Shown here one piece after another: positions 10,291 through 21,512 of a stretch of 64,000 bases of DNA (position 1 is the stretch's first letter; each line of letters opens with the position of its first letter). The stretch is from contig JAYKKM010000263.1 of assembly GCA_035772405.1 (NCBI GenBank), forward strand, positions 2,418,501 to 2,482,500, given 5' to 3'. This stretch comes from Chrysogorgia sp. JL179-B06. Its lineage: Eukaryota > Cnidaria > Anthozoa > Scleralcyonacea > Chrysogorgiidae. Under the pieces are notes generated by a model. The model was not told the DNA's origin, ran no database searches, and saw only the letters and a list, made by a program, of their open reading frames with translations. The position numbers and the translations under genes are program-made.

Positions 10291-13200
10291 ATTATCTACA
10301 TATGTACACTGGGGGACAACCGCAGAAATTGGTGAACAGTTTCCGTAAGAGGCAACATGTCAACCCCTCAATGTTGTTGAAGGAGCTTTGGATAGAGCTA
10401 GAAAAACGTTTCGGCAACGTGGCTACAATAACTAACACATTTTTGGTGCGACTGAAGGAATCGGCGAAATTTGGTGAAAGGGAAAAGAAGAAACTCCAGG
10501 CGTTTTCCGATCTGTGCATCGATGTGGCTTCCCAGATTGGCCAACTTCCCGGACTCGCATGTCTAAATTATCCCAACACCATCCGACCTATTCTGTACAA
10601 CTTACCAGCGTCCATTTGTTCCAAATGGGAGAAGCAAGTTGTCGAGTTTGCCGCTAAAAATTCCGATGCCTATCCCGACTTTAAAGTCTTCGCCTCTATG
10701 ATCGAGAAGCAATCGGTATTAAGAAATCATCCAAATATTACGGCCACAGAAATTTCAAGAAAAGAAAAGGAGAAATTCGATGGACGAACTTCCTACAAAA
10801 TGGGATTCGACCCTCTACACACCGTTTTGAAAGGTGATGCCAACATGGATGAAGAAGGTAACGAGGAGAAATATTGTACGTTCCACGACAGCAGAGGTCA
10901 CAACTTGCCTGAATGCAGAGCCTTCACACGTAAGACCCTTCAGGAGAAAACCCAGTGGGTGAAACAGGCTGGGCTCTGTTTTCGATGCTTGCTACAAAAA
11001 CACTTGGCTAAAGATTGTAAAGCAAACGTCAAATGCGACAAGTGTGGAAGCGACCGCCACTTGGAGGTATTTCATATGGAGAGGAGAAAGAAGGCAGAAG
11101 ACGCGGAGGAAGTTATATCATCTCGTACAGACCTCGATAGCCACACTATTGGCGGGGTTTCCTGCAGTAAAATCGTATTACTCGACATTTTCCATCAAAG
11201 TAGACCTGACAATACCATTAGAGTCTACGCCCTGATCGACGAGCAAAGTAACGCCTCCATGATAAGCCCGAAACTAGCAGACGAGCTGGAGATAGTTGGA
11301 CCAAGGGAGAAGTATTTCCTGTCTACTTGTAGTGCGTCAAGAGAGACAAGATACGGTCGTCGCGTTCCGGGATTGATGGTGACGTCAACAAAAGGAATTA
11401 CCATGAAACTTCCGACCTTGGTGGAATGCTGCAATATACCCAGAGACAAGCGCGAGATTCCATCACCACAGCTAGTAAAGAGATTCGACCATCTGCGAGA
11501 AATCGCCAAAGAAATTCCCCCCTTGGACACGAAAGCCGAGATTGAGCTGCTGATTGGTCGAGATGCACCCGAACTAATGAAGGTCAGAGAAGTCCGTAAC
11601 GGGCCCAATGGTGCGCCGTGGGCGCACAGATTGGCTATCGGTTGGACCGTTTGCGGGAAAGTTTGTCTCAACCGTCAAGGTGGACCCGTCCACGTTAGAA
11701 CGCATCGCACTGTCTGCCACGAGCCGTCCCACGAAGTTATCCATGATGTCCACACTCAACCCAAGATCGATACCGATTCACGAAGTAGCGCCTTTAGAGA
11801 GACCCTGCACCACGAGTTCGTACCCTGTCCAAATAGATTCGAGGTAAGGAATGGAACACCGGAGAACTATACCGATATCTTCCAGACAACGGACCGCGAC
11901 AACGAGCCAAGCATGTCCGTGGAGGACCAACGTTTCATACAAATGATGGAAGCAGGTATCCATGAAAATAAAGAAGGAAATTGGGAGATGCCACTACCCC
12001 TTCGAAGGAGTGATGCAATTCTTCCGAACAATCGTGACAGCGCCACTAGTCGTATGAGAAACCTACTACACTCCTTCAGACGCAAACCTCAAATGGAAAA
12101 GGATTATTTTCGATTTATGGAAAAGCTTCTTAAAAGCGGACACGCCATACAAGTACCATCATCCTGCAGTGACACCAATGAGCCAGGGAAAGTTTGGTAT
12201 TTACCACACTTCGGAGTTTACCACCCACGAAAACCAGATAAGATTCGCGTGGTATTCGACTCGTCTGCAGAATTCCAGGGAACTTCGCTTAACAAAGAAC
12301 TACTGTCCAGTCCCGATACACTAAACAGTCTATTAGGCATACTCATCCGATTCAGGCGAGACAACGTAGCAGTCATATGTGACATAGAGCAGATGTTTCA
12401 TAATTTCCACGTAAATCCTGCACATCAAGACCTGTTGCGTTTCTTATGGTTCGAGAACAACGACAGAACGAAGGACATTATCGAGTACCAGATGACCGTA
12501 CATCTGTTTGGTAATACCTCCAGTCCTGCTGTTGCAACGTTCGGACTGCGAAAAACTGCCGACGAAGGCGAGGAGCAATTTGGTCACGCCGCGAAAGAGT
12601 TTGTCCATAACGACTTCTACGTCGACGACGGCCTAACATCCTGCTCAACCACCGAAGAAGCCGTACACCTAATCAAGCAAACACAAGCAATGCTGGCAAC
12701 AGCGAATATTAGGTTGCACAAGATCGCATCGAACGCAGTGGAGGTGATGAAGGCACTACCGCAAGAAGATCGACTCGACAGCCTACAGAACCTACCGTCG
12801 CAACGCTCTTTGGGCATGATGTGGAACTTACAAAAGGATACCTTAACGTTCCAAATTTCCCTGCCCGACAAACCGTTCACTCGTCGCGGAGTTCTGTCTG
12901 TCATTAATTCTATATACGATCCTCTTGGCCTCGCAATCCCAGTCACATTACCGGGACGGCTCCTACTACGCCAACTCACCGCGACAGGAAGCGAAAGAGG
13001 AGATAATGAGCCACTCCTTGGATGGGACGATCCGCTCCCCCATTCCCTTCGAGAGAAATGGCAGAATTGGAGAGATACACTTGGGGACCTACAAGACATA
13101 CTCATTCCGAGATGTTTTCTCCCAGGACGTTCAAGTCAAACCAGAAGAGTAGAGATCCATGCGTTTTCAGACGCCAGCCACTGCGCAATTGGCATTGCAA

Positions 13201-15308
13201 TCTACCTAAAGTTGACCAACCAAATTGGAGAAGTTAACGTTTCGCTTATGTTCGCGCAAGCTAAACTAGCCCCAAAGCAAGCGACGACCATTCCGAGATT
13301 AGAACTGTGTGCCGCAGTACTCTCAGCCAAAGCCGTGAAATGGATAACGCGCGAACTGAAGCTGAACGTGGACGAAACCATTTACTACACCGACTCCAAG
13401 GTAGTTCTCGGCTACATCCAAAATGAGAATCGCCGATTTTACGTTTACGTAGCTAATCGAGTCCAAATTATCCGAAGCATTACAGATCCCTCACAGTGGA
13501 AATACGTGGGCACAACGGAAAATCCAGCTGATATAGCGACAAGAGGCAAACATGCCAAACACCTAATGGAGTCATCTTGGTTCATAGGACCCGAATTCTT
13601 AAGAAATGCTGACTCTTCCGAATCTTTTCCTGCAGCACTCGATTCCCGAGAATTTAAAATAGCCGACGACGACCCAGAAATTCGAGTTCAAGTCACGACG
13701 TACACTAGCGAACTGTGCGAAACTCAGGGACTGGGTTCAAATAGATTCAACCTATTTTCAAAATGGTCTTCTCTTCGAAGAGCCATAGCCAACCTGATCA
13801 TCAGAGCAAAGTTGCTGAAAACCCAACGCCAAATTTCAACCACCGACAACAAGAACGTCTGTAACCGCCTTCCTACTCCACCGACATTAAGACAGCTGCC
13901 AAGACGTCCATCTGCGGCAGAACTGAAACAGAGCGAGACAGTGATGATCAAAACCACCCAGATGGAAGCATATGCACCGGAAATAAAGGTTCTTCAGCGA
14001 AAATCGCCTAAAAGCAACATCGCTCCGAAATCCAGTATATATCGCCTGGACCCATTCATCGATCACGACGGAGTTCTTCGCGTCGGTGGACGACTTAGGC
14101 AAGCAGACGAGATGTTTGAAGAAAAACATCCGGCTATATTACCCAAAGGAAGTCATTTGACGAAACTAGCAATTATCCATTACCACAATAAACTGCATCA
14201 CCAAGGAAGACAGATCACTCATGGTGCGATAAGACAAGCGGGGTTATGGATTATCGGAGCAAAGAGAATGGTTTCTAAAATCATTAGTCAATGTGTCGTC
14301 TGCAAGAAACTCAGAGGAAAAATAATGACACAACACATGGCCGATCTACCACCTGACAGATTAGATACCCCACCACCGTTCACGAACGTTGGGTTTGACG
14401 TCTTTGGCCCCTGGATAATACGTACACGAAAGCTAAGAGGAGGAGCGGTGAACTCGAAAAGATGGGGACTAGTCTTCACATGTTTGAACTGCCGAGCGGT
14501 CCACATTGAAGTACTGGAAACAATGGAATCAAGCTCCTTTATCTGCGCTCTTAGACGCTTCTTCTCAATTCGTGGACCGCCATCAGTATTGAGGTGTGAT
14601 CGAGGCACAAACTTTGTAGGAGCAAAATCTGAGCTAGATCAAGCATTGGGTGAAATGGACCAGAAAGCAATAACCACTTACGTCACGGAGCAAAACTGCG
14701 AGTGGATCTTCAACCCACCCCACGCGTCGCATTTCGGTGGCGTCTGGGAACGACAAATTGGCACTATCCGGCAAGTCCTTAATGGAATGTTTGCTGACCT
14801 CGGTCCTTCGCAACTTACGCACGAACTGCTGGTCACCCTTATGGCCGAAGTAATGGGGATAGTTAACTCTCGTCCTATTGCCACCTTGCCATCCGACGTA
14901 GATCAGCCTCAACCACTATCGCCGAATATGCTATTGACCATGAAGACGAGACCTCTCACTTCACCGCCTGGTGTCTTCACGTCCCATGACCTGTATTCCC
15001 GCCGACACTGGAGAAGATCGCAGTACCTGGCGGATCAATTCTGGACCCGTTGGAAGAACGAATATCTTCAGAACCAACAATCGAGGTCAAAATGGAACGA
15101 ACGACAGCGTAACCTAGCAGTCGGAGACATTGTTATTATGAAAGAAGAAACACACCGCAACGAGTGGCCTCTAGGGAGAGTCGTTGATGCAATAAAGAGT
15201 GACAACGACGGTAAAGTAAGAAAGGCAACAGTTATGACTTGGAAAGATGGGGAAAAGAAATGTTATCTTAGACCAATTAGCAAACTCGTATTCATAATGA
15301 GTACATAA
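10242..15308 (+). CDS. pol: BEL/Pao gag C-terminus and polyprotein, 1688-codon intact frame
   Basis: Domains in order, with approximate residues: rest of the DUF1759-like gag region (1-110), zinc knuckles CFRCLLQKHLAKDC and CDKC (245-280), aspartic protease LIDEQSNASMISP (325-340, with DEQ rather than DTG), reverse transcriptase with VICDIEQMF and FYVDDGL (650-800), RNase H with FSDASHCAIGIAI and YYTDSK (970-1060), integrase with an H2C2 zinc motif (1313-1355), catalytic D in GFDVFGPW, D in RCDRGTNF and E in GVWERQIG, then the DUF5641-like tail (1587-1650). No internal stops. With near-identical LTRs, the enzyme set may be functional although gag is out of frame upstream. Confidence 0.95.
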   Translation: MEKRFQRHDSSPEQEMNYLHMYTGGQPQKLVNSFRKRQHVNPSMLLKELWIELEKRFGNVATITNTFLVRLKESAKFGEREKKKLQAFSDLCIDVASQIGQLPGLACLNYPNTIRPILYNLPASICSKWEKQVVEFAAKNSDAYPDFKVFASMIEKQSVLRNHPNITATEISRKEKEKFDGRTSYKMGFDPLHTVLKGDANMDEEGNEEKYCTFHDSRGHNLPECRAFTRKTLQEKTQWVKQAGLCFRCLLQKHLAKDCKANVKCDKCGSDRHLEVFHMERRKKAEDAEEVISSRTDLDSHTIGGVSCSKIVLLDIFHQSRPDNTIRVYALIDEQSNASMISPKLADELEIVGPREKYFLSTCSASRETRYGRRVPGLMVTSTKGITMKLPTLVECCNIPRDKREIPSPQLVKRFDHLREIAKEIPPLDTKAEIELLIGRDAPELMKVREVRNGPNGAPWAHRLAIGWTVCGKVCLNRQGGPVHVRTHRTVCHEPSHEVIHDVHTQPKIDTDSRSSAFRETLHHEFVPCPNRFEVRNGTPENYTDIFQTTDRDNEPSMSVEDQRFIQMMEAGIHENKEGNWEMPLPLRRSDAILPNNRDSATSRMRNLLHSFRRKPQMEKDYFRFMEKLLKSGHAIQVPSSCSDTNEPGKVWYLPHFGVYHPRKPDKIRVVFDSSAEFQGTSLNKELLSSPDTLNSLLGILIRFRRDNVAVICDIEQMFHNFHVNPAHQDLLRFLWFENNDRTKDIIEYQMTVHLFGNTSSPAVATFGLRKTADEGEEQFGHAAKEFVHNDFYVDDGLTSCSTTEEAVHLIKQTQAMLATANIRLHKIASNAVEVMKALPQEDRLDSLQNLPSQRSLGMMWNLQKDTLTFQISLPDKPFTRRGVLSVINSIYDPLGLAIPVTLPGRLLLRQLTATGSERGDNEPLLGWDDPLPHSLREKWQNWRDTLGDLQDILIPRCFLPGRSSQTRRVEIHAFSDASHCAIGIAIYLKLTNQIGEVNVSLMFAQAKLAPKQATTIPRLELCAAVLSAKAVKWITRELKLNVDETIYYTDSKVVLGYIQNENRRFYVYVANRVQIIRSITDPSQWKYVGTTENPADIATRGKHAKHLMESSWFIGPEFLRNADSSESFPAALDSREFKIADDDPEIRVQVTTYTSELCETQGLGSNRFNLFSKWSSLRRAIANLIIRAKLLKTQRQISTTDNKNVCNRLPTPPTLRQLPRRPSAAELKQSETVMIKTTQMEAYAPEIKVLQRKSPKSNIAPKSSIYRLDPFIDHDGVLRVGGRLRQADEMFEEKHPAILPKGSHLTKLAIIHYHNKLHHQGRQITHGAIRQAGLWIIGAKRMVSKIISQCVVCKKLRGKIMTQHMADLPPDRLDTPPPFTNVGFDVFGPWIIRTRKLRGGAVNSKRWGLVFTCLNCRAVHIEVLETMESSSFICALRRFFSIRGPPSVLRCDRGTNFVGAKSELDQALGEMDQKAITTYVTEQNCEWIFNPPHASHFGGVWERQIGTIRQVLNGMFADLGPSQLTHELLVTLMAEVMGIVNSRPIATLPSDVDQPQPLSPNMLLTMKTRPLTSPPGVFTSHDLYSRRHWRRSQYLADQFWTRWKNEYLQNQQSRSKWNERQRNLAVGDIVIMKEETHRNEWPLGRVVDAIKSDNDGKVRKATVMTWKDGEKKCYLRPISKLVFIMST

Positions 15309-15368
15309 AATTTACATTATAAGTTATTGGTAGCAAGGACGATATCTAGTTCGTCCTTGGACGAGGAG

Positions 15369-15750
15369 TGTGCTGGCTAGTTATTTAATTTATTCATGCA
15401 CGAGATGAACGCATGACTAGACAATGATCAACTATAAAAGTCGCCAGAATAGTTAGGCTCCGGGGTTCAACACATTGGAGAAAGAGCCAACACATTGGAG
15501 AAATAATATACATTTACCTGGCCCGGTCGGAGTTCGCGTAGAGGATAGTCGAAGCAAAGATGTAAGCTGTATTTCTGTTAGTATTTGTATTATTTGTCGT
15601 CTAGTTAATGTATAGCCGTATTTAGTACCTTATGTATGTATATTGTTTCAGTTTTCACCGACTGGTTCGATACTAAATAAAAGCCGATTATTGGTATTGA
15701 CGTACGGTCTGGTTGGCACTTCGTTCCACTGCATTTACGGTGACACGACA
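15369..15750 (+). repeat. 3' LTR of the BEL/Pao element
   Basis: 382 bp; relative to the 5' LTR it has an extra GGTCG in the segment before AGTTCGCG and two substitutions. Confidence 0.93.
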
Positions 15751-15755
15751 TGCAA

Positions 15756-16800
15756 CCTTCAATTCTTCTGATCCTGGTGATCAGAATGTAACTACATCAA
15801 AAATTGAAACTTGTGTAGGTCATGTGGAAAATTGGATGACTTTAAATAAGCTAAAACTAAACAGTGAAAAGACGGAGATGCTGATCTTATCCGCACGTCA
15901 TCGTCACTCCCCATCTCTACAATCCATAGCTGTGTGCGACGATATTATTTATCCGTCCTCCAAGGTGAAAGATATTGGGGTTACATTAGCCTCGTACTTA
16001 TCGATGGAAGAACAGATCACAAATGTATGCAAGTCTGGGTTCTATCATTTAAGAAAAATCAGCAAAATAAGGAAATTCCTCGGCAACAAATCTGCACAAA
16101 TCATTGTGCACGCCTTAGTTACGTCTCGCCTGGATTTCTGTAATGCGTCATTATACGGACCACCAAGACATTCTCTAGAGGCGAGTCCAGAGGGTCCAAA
16201 ATGCGGCGGCACGGATAGTCACTTTGACTCACAAAAGGGATCATATATCACCAGTATTATCCAAGCTACATTGGCTGCCGATTCAAGAAAGAATCGTGTT
16301 TAAGATACTCCTAATCACTTACAAGGCATTACATGGACTTGCACCTGCATATATCGGAGACTTGTTGGATATTTATGTGCCTGCACGTAACTTACGATCT
16401 TTATCTGACAGACAATTACAAGTTCCAACATATAACCTATGCTCATATGGCTATAGGTCCTTTTCAGTAGCTGCGCCAACTCTATGGAACTCCTTACCAC
16501 AACACATAAGACTATGCGAGACAATAGAATGTTTTAAGTCCATGTTAAAGACATATCTTTTTCGCAAGGCTTACGAGAACTCCTCTTAACGGGTATTTTA
16601 AGTTTTATTGTATATATATTTAAGACATTTTAAACTTTTCGGATATTTAAAATTGTGATACATAGGTTTAATATAGATAAATTATTGTACTTCTAGTTTA
16701 GTTTTACTATGTTATATAGATTTACTTATTAGCAACTTTGTAAAGCGCTACTGAACATTTATGGAAGAAGCGCTATATAAATATTAAATATTATTATTAT
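15756..16800 (+). pseudogene. L2/CR1-like LINE, 3' part and tail
   Basis: Reading resumes as FNSSDPGDQNVTTSK and WMTLNKLKLNSEKTEML, the thumb region of LINE reverse transcriptases. A frameshift near 16170-16230 leads into a second frame with VFKILLITYKALHGLAPAYI and LWNSLPQHIR, ending at 16589. The 3' UTR ends with GAAGCGCTATATAAAT and then (ATT)n at 16785-16800, a tail typical of L2-like LINEs. The host site is the pogo-like MITE, whose end follows directly. Confidence 0.85.
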
Positions 16801-16818
16801 TATAGCGAGGCTCCACTG
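16801..16818. mobile_element. Right terminal repeat of the split pogo-like MITE
   Basis: TATAGCGAGGCTCCACTG is the imperfect inverse of the MITE start at 7983, so the LINE and everything inside it inserted into this MITE. Confidence 0.55.
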
Positions 16819-17530
16819 TATTACCTTTACTGCTCTTTCTTAACCAGGGCGGCCACCCATATAGTATATTTGTACATTCATTTTGGCATTTTTGTAAAAA
16901 CGTTTTTAAGTTGTTAGTTCATCTATATGTGATTCTAAACAATGCAAACAAGAACAGCTGTATTTGATTTTAAATACAGCAACTTTTTAGAAAAATTGAA
17001 TTTATCATAATCGCATAACTTGGCTTTTACTGATGATCAAAGCAACTGAATAATTTGGCAGAAATCATGCAAAGAAGTCTATATTTAATATTGAACTATG
17101 AATATTCAAAACAGAGCATACTCGCAGCAACAATTAAGCATGCTATTACCTACCACATGAAAATATTTTGAGAAACATTACAAAACTTCATTTAGTTATA
17201 TAACGTAAATGTTATACAACTAGCTGCCATCGCCATAATTAATTGTTAAATGCGCATATATACTATTCACTCACCACAGAGAATATCAACGACTTCCCCC
17301 ATCTTTTCCCTTTGTAGCTGTGCTGCAAATTTCTCAAAGAAAGACATTTCAAATTCGATCAAGAAGAGCTAAAAAGACTTGCAAAAATTTTCAGCAACTT
17401 GGATGTGTGGCATTGTAAAGACAGTGAAGGCCCCATGAAAAGCCTGATAAGTGTTCAAAAGTCTTCTGAGCATGCACATTCAAGTTTATGTATAATTGCC
17501 CACGAATTTTAAGTTCCTCAATTTCATGTT
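16819..17530. other. Noncoding AT-rich stretch
   Basis: No supported gene. A pyrimidine tract ending in TGTAG at ~17318 followed by CTGTGCTGCAAATTTC could be an old splice acceptor of the zinc-finger remnant downstream. Confidence 0.35.
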
Positions 17531-17544
17531 TCCGTACATTGGGA

Positions 17545-18115
17545 ATGTAAAACTCGTCAGTTTTTTTCGGAAGACGTGGTTCAGTGCGTTTGTTCCATCT
17601 GCCATTATGAAACCAACGACGATACCCTCTATTATAAACACATGATTAAGTTTAACAAATTTGATGCAAACTTCAAAGTTGTTCGTTCATTCTGCAACCG
17701 TACTTACAAGCTCACTCATTAGAAAAGATTTGAGACGAAAACACAACGCTGAGATTTCCGATCTGGGTAATGATGACAACGGAGAAGTGAAAGGGAAAAC
17801 AACAATACGGATTCTCCTGATCATCATCCTTCTGCACAAGATAATATTTTATTGGCGAAATACTTGCTGTCTTTGAAGTCTGGTCATAATATCAGTGACA
17901 CTACTGTAGATGGAATAATTGATGCTACAAAGAGTTTTATTTCAGATATATCAAACTCAGTTGAAACAGGAGTCGATTCTCAATTAAATGCCAAATAACG
18001 TCAACGTTGATATAGACAAACTGATAAACCGGATTTGCGATCCTGACGAAATGTTTCAAGACCTGTCATCTGCAAAAAAGAGAAAAAAAGTACTTCAAGC
18101 AACATTTTGATATGC
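17545..18115 (+). pseudogene. C2H2-finger gene remnant of unknown function
   Basis: One frame reads EDVVQCVCSICHYETNDD and KHMIKFNKFDANFKV, a C-x2-C finger with a following His, then a shifted frame with SSLIRKDLRRKH and LLAKYLLSLKSGHNISD, and after a stop INRICDPDEMF. At least two frameshifts and a stop are present. The parts look like one degraded protein. I do not know its function; similar finger-plus-helical proteins often sit in mobile elements. Confidence 0.4.
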
Positions 18116-18534
18116 TGGTACGTTCTGAAATTATAATCTCGTATATATTACTGTAGATGGGCATGTAGGGGCCTTGGAAAAATTTAATTTATATTATGGT
18201 TAAATTACTTTTATAAAAACTGAAATCAAATGCATAAATAATTTTACATATTTTTTAGTTGGTTCGTAAATGTTTATAAATTAAATCTTAATTTTCCAGG
18301 AACCAATCAAAGGAAACTAGCAGATAAGTGGACATGGAAAATGACAAAATCAAATAGCGGAAGTAGGGAAATCACTAGAGGACTAAATTATATCTGAAGC
18401 TAATTTTTACTATATACCACTACTTGCAAATCTAGAGGTATGTGCGATATTTAGTTACATGTATTCAACATGGCAACGTCCTTCAAACAAAATAATTCTT
18501 GTTAAATAACGAATAATTTTTACTCCCCAGCCTG

Positions 18535-18610
18535 GTACCCATGTGTTGTGGGAAAACCACAGTGCGGGCTTCGAAGCCCGCAGCGATGGGTACGATTCTG
18601 CATGGCAAAA
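18535..18610. repeat. Nested palindrome
   Basis: TGCGGGCTTCGAAGCCCGCA (18572-18591) is a perfect 20-bp palindrome, flanked by GGTACCCATG on the left and CGATGGGTACG on the right, so the whole can fold into a long stem. It may be a transposon end. Confidence 0.5.
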
Positions 18611-19450
18611 TTACTCGGGCTACTCAGCTCTCTGAATAAATATAGCGATATGGAAACATGTCGTATTTCGAATCCAGAAAGACCAATATCAGTTAAAAAT
18701 CTGAGATATCTAGCAGCGTTTCCTCGGTTTAGGAAATTACGAAATGTATCAAATCTAGGTGTTTTTCCATCTTTTATTGCCTCGAATTTCTTTAATTGTA
18801 TCTATCGTTCATTCCCCCAGATTGTGTGAAAGTTAGTAAGCTCTTCTCGAAATAATAACATGGCGGCCAACCCATTGGCAGCAAGAACAACTATAAATCG
18901 GAGACGCGATCGATTCTTCTTTCAAGGAGAAACTATGTTGGCTTTCTAGTTTGGCGAAGACGAATATAGACAAAGCTTTGGGCGTTGGCGAGAATCGGTC
19001 AACATTTAATCGTTACTCAACTGACGACTGAGATCGAGCAACGTCTATATCTAGTGCTAGATGCTATCACCTGACAATGATTTTGTTCACGTTCACTTTA
19101 GTATTTAATTATTTCGATTGCTTGATTACAATTGCATGGTCCCTTTAAAATATAATGACCAAATTGGCAAATTTAATTATAACTTATGCTTTGGCAAATT
19201 ATGAAATTTGAACGTGTTTAAAATATGAGTTTTCTACAATTTACTTTAAATTGTGATTTGAATGCGAACTTGATGGAAGCGTTATTTGATAAAGCTTTTT
19301 TGTTTATATTTGATATTTACCTGAGCATGTATGCATGTCTATTCTAAAATCTTACTTTAGTAACTTAAAAATTCGGCTATCTTTATGCCCTTACAGTCGT
19401 GGCAATAGAAGCGTTCCAAAAATTGTTGAGCAGTTCATTTACTAACCATT
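18611..19450. other. Noncoding stretch
   Basis: No supported gene. A short frame from ATGGCGGCCAACC at ~18860 ends after 29 codons and has no partner exon. Confidence 0.4.
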
Positions 19451-19649
19451 ACCAATTCATTTGATGAGTATCTCAAAATATTGATAACTTGCTTGAAATG
19501 TTGACAACTTCCTGTGTTTTGAATTGGCCTATTTGCAAATGATAGTCACGATTAACCGATCATAATGCTTTGCCAATTCAAAACACAGGAAGTTGTCAAC
19601 ATTTCAAGCAAGTTATCAATATTTTGAGATACTCATCAAATGAATTGGT
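19451..19649. repeat. Perfect 78-bp inverted repeat with 43-bp loop
   Basis: The arm 19451-19528 is matched without mismatch by the inverse of 19572-19649. Weaker similarity continues outward (GAGCAGTTC.. / ..GAACTGCTC). A young fold-back MITE or a recent inverted duplication are both possible. Confidence 0.85.
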
Positions 19650-19760
19650 AAAAGTTAGGAACTGCTCATGTGTTGATCTCCACAATATACCATAAACATT
19701 ATTTTAAATCCAGTCTTTTCGCAGCAACCGACATCTGTGTTGTCAAAGGCATTACTTGCG

Positions 19761-20252
19761 AAAGGGGTAGTAAGACCGAAAATCGTCTATCCAATTTTTA
19801 TTTTATCTGTTAGTACTAAAAAAAACGAGTAAGACTAGCGTTCTTACTTAGTCAATATCTTATGTTGTTCCAGAGATATTGACGTTTTTGAAAGATGCAA
19901 ATGAACTTATGATGTCATCTACTCCAAAATTTAAACTAAAGGAAATCTCTAAAATGAAAAATGTATAAAGCATTAACTATACACAGTGCAGTGTACCATT
20001 TTTAGTAGCATACATCTGGAACGTTTCAGCACAATCTAGCTGCGATCTCCAAAGATATTCCTCAATTTTAGAATTTGAGTGGAGTAGATGACATCATCAG
20101 GTATCTCATTTACAGCTTTTAAAAACTGAAATATCTCTGGAACAAGATAAGACATTGACAAAGTAAGAGCACTATTCTTGCTTATTTCGAATACACTTCT
20201 AGATCAAGCCCAAATTGTGATAAATGATTTTTGCATCTTACTGCCCCTTTAA
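19761..20252. mobile_element. ~490-bp fold-back MITE
   Basis: The ends AAAGGGGTAGTAAGA and TCTTACTGCCCCTTT are inverse. The halves are imperfectly inverse along their length, for example GTGGAGTAGATGACATCATC against GATGTCATCTACTCC. No coding capacity and no clear target duplication. Confidence 0.65.
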
Positions 20253-21367
20253 GCTCCCACACTATTTGCATTAACAAGTTTCTAGACAGGGGTACAGGCC
20301 ATTATGGCATAAATTGTGGGTCTTGTTAACAGTCAAACTACATGTATTTAACCAGGTATCTCACTTTCTTTAAATCTTGACTAAATATTGCTAACACCAG
20401 ATGTTTTCACTTTTATTTTAATTTACTTGTTGCAATCATGGAAACTGTGTAGGAATTAATGTCTCCTAGAATTTAGCTTAACAGTTAAAAGATGGTTCAA
20501 TAGTAATACAGATAAAGGTGAATGATAAAAATAGTTATGCAAATGTGTGCAGTGCATGTGGCTGGTTTGTTGATCATCTAATAATGCTATTTCAAGTAGT
20601 GTGGGGCTTACAAAAATTAAAAACTCACTAGCTGATGAGGTCTTTTGTTTGACTTGGATAAAATGTCATATATTTAAGTGAACAAAGAACAATACCTATT
20701 GAGGAATAGTCAATTGGAAATTAAAGTGTGAGTCCACTTGAGTACCTGGCATCTAGTGTTTTTTATATGCTTGGCAGAATTATTTTTGGGATATATAATA
20801 ATTATTGTTAACTGGCCCTACAATCAACTTAAATCATGTTTATTTTCCATTGCAGATAAAGGTGAATATCAATATAAAATATAAAGGTGATAGTAAATCT
20901 GCTCAATTCCAAAAGACAGTATATGTGAACATCTTAACCATTCAGTGTGATACTACTGTATTCAATGTGGTGCAATAGTACTGTACATTACTTATTGCCA
21001 ATTCTAGACATTATCCTATGGCTGTGCATGGCTATTATATGGCTACGTGTATGTATGGGTGGGTGATTTCTCACTTGGTTGATATTCTCTTTGGTGGTTG
21101 TATTGAAGATGTAATCAAGAAAGATCATATGTTAGTGTGAACTAATAAAGCAAACCTCCACAACAGTTTGTGGAATTTCCCTGCAATGAGACTAAACCAT
21201 CCATTTAACCAAATATGTGAACTGTCGTGTTGTTAGTGCATTGGAGATGGTCAGACAAGCTTTAATGAGATTTTACAGATTGTCCTTCATAGCTAAAGAT
21301 GACAAACACTGTTACACTACAGCTGAACTAATAAATGATGGATAAACTGTTGAAAAACGTCTTAACA
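20253..21367. other. Noncoding stretch
   Basis: No gene or long repeat seen. AT-rich, with no open frame of recognised family. Confidence 0.45.
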
Positions 21368-21512
21368 TGAATGAATGAAACACTTTTATTTGACAAGGGT
21401 AGCCTCTTCAGTTACAAAAAGTAGCTGTTATCAATGGGAGCCCTTAGATAATACAAATAAATACAAATAGTTAAATTACAAAAAAAAATATGCTAATAAT
21501 ATTACTTACATA

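Larger units (their letters stand above)
8655..15750 (+). mobile_element. Full-length BEL/Pao LTR retrotransposon, recent insertion
   Basis: The 5' LTR (8655-9031, 377 bp) and 3' LTR (15369-15750, 382 bp) begin TGTGCTGG and end ACGACA. They differ, by eye, by two substitutions and one 5-bp indel. The 5-bp target duplication TGCAA is at 8650-8654 and 15751-15755. The LTR has a TATAAAAG box (8719-8726) and AATAAA (~8957). The tRNA primer-binding site after the 5' LTR was not identified with confidence; a purine-rich GGACGAGGAG precedes the 3' LTR. The pol domain order PR-RT-RNase H-IN and the DUF5641-like end mark BEL/Pao. Confidence 0.95.

Noticed and set aside
12617..13105. Long minus-strand open frame of 162 codons
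   Set aside because: It lies fully inside the intact BEL/Pao pol gene and has no recognisable features; it is an antisense shadow.
18860..18950. Short gene starting ATGGCGGCCAACCC
   Set aside because: 29 codons only, no splice donor or family features.
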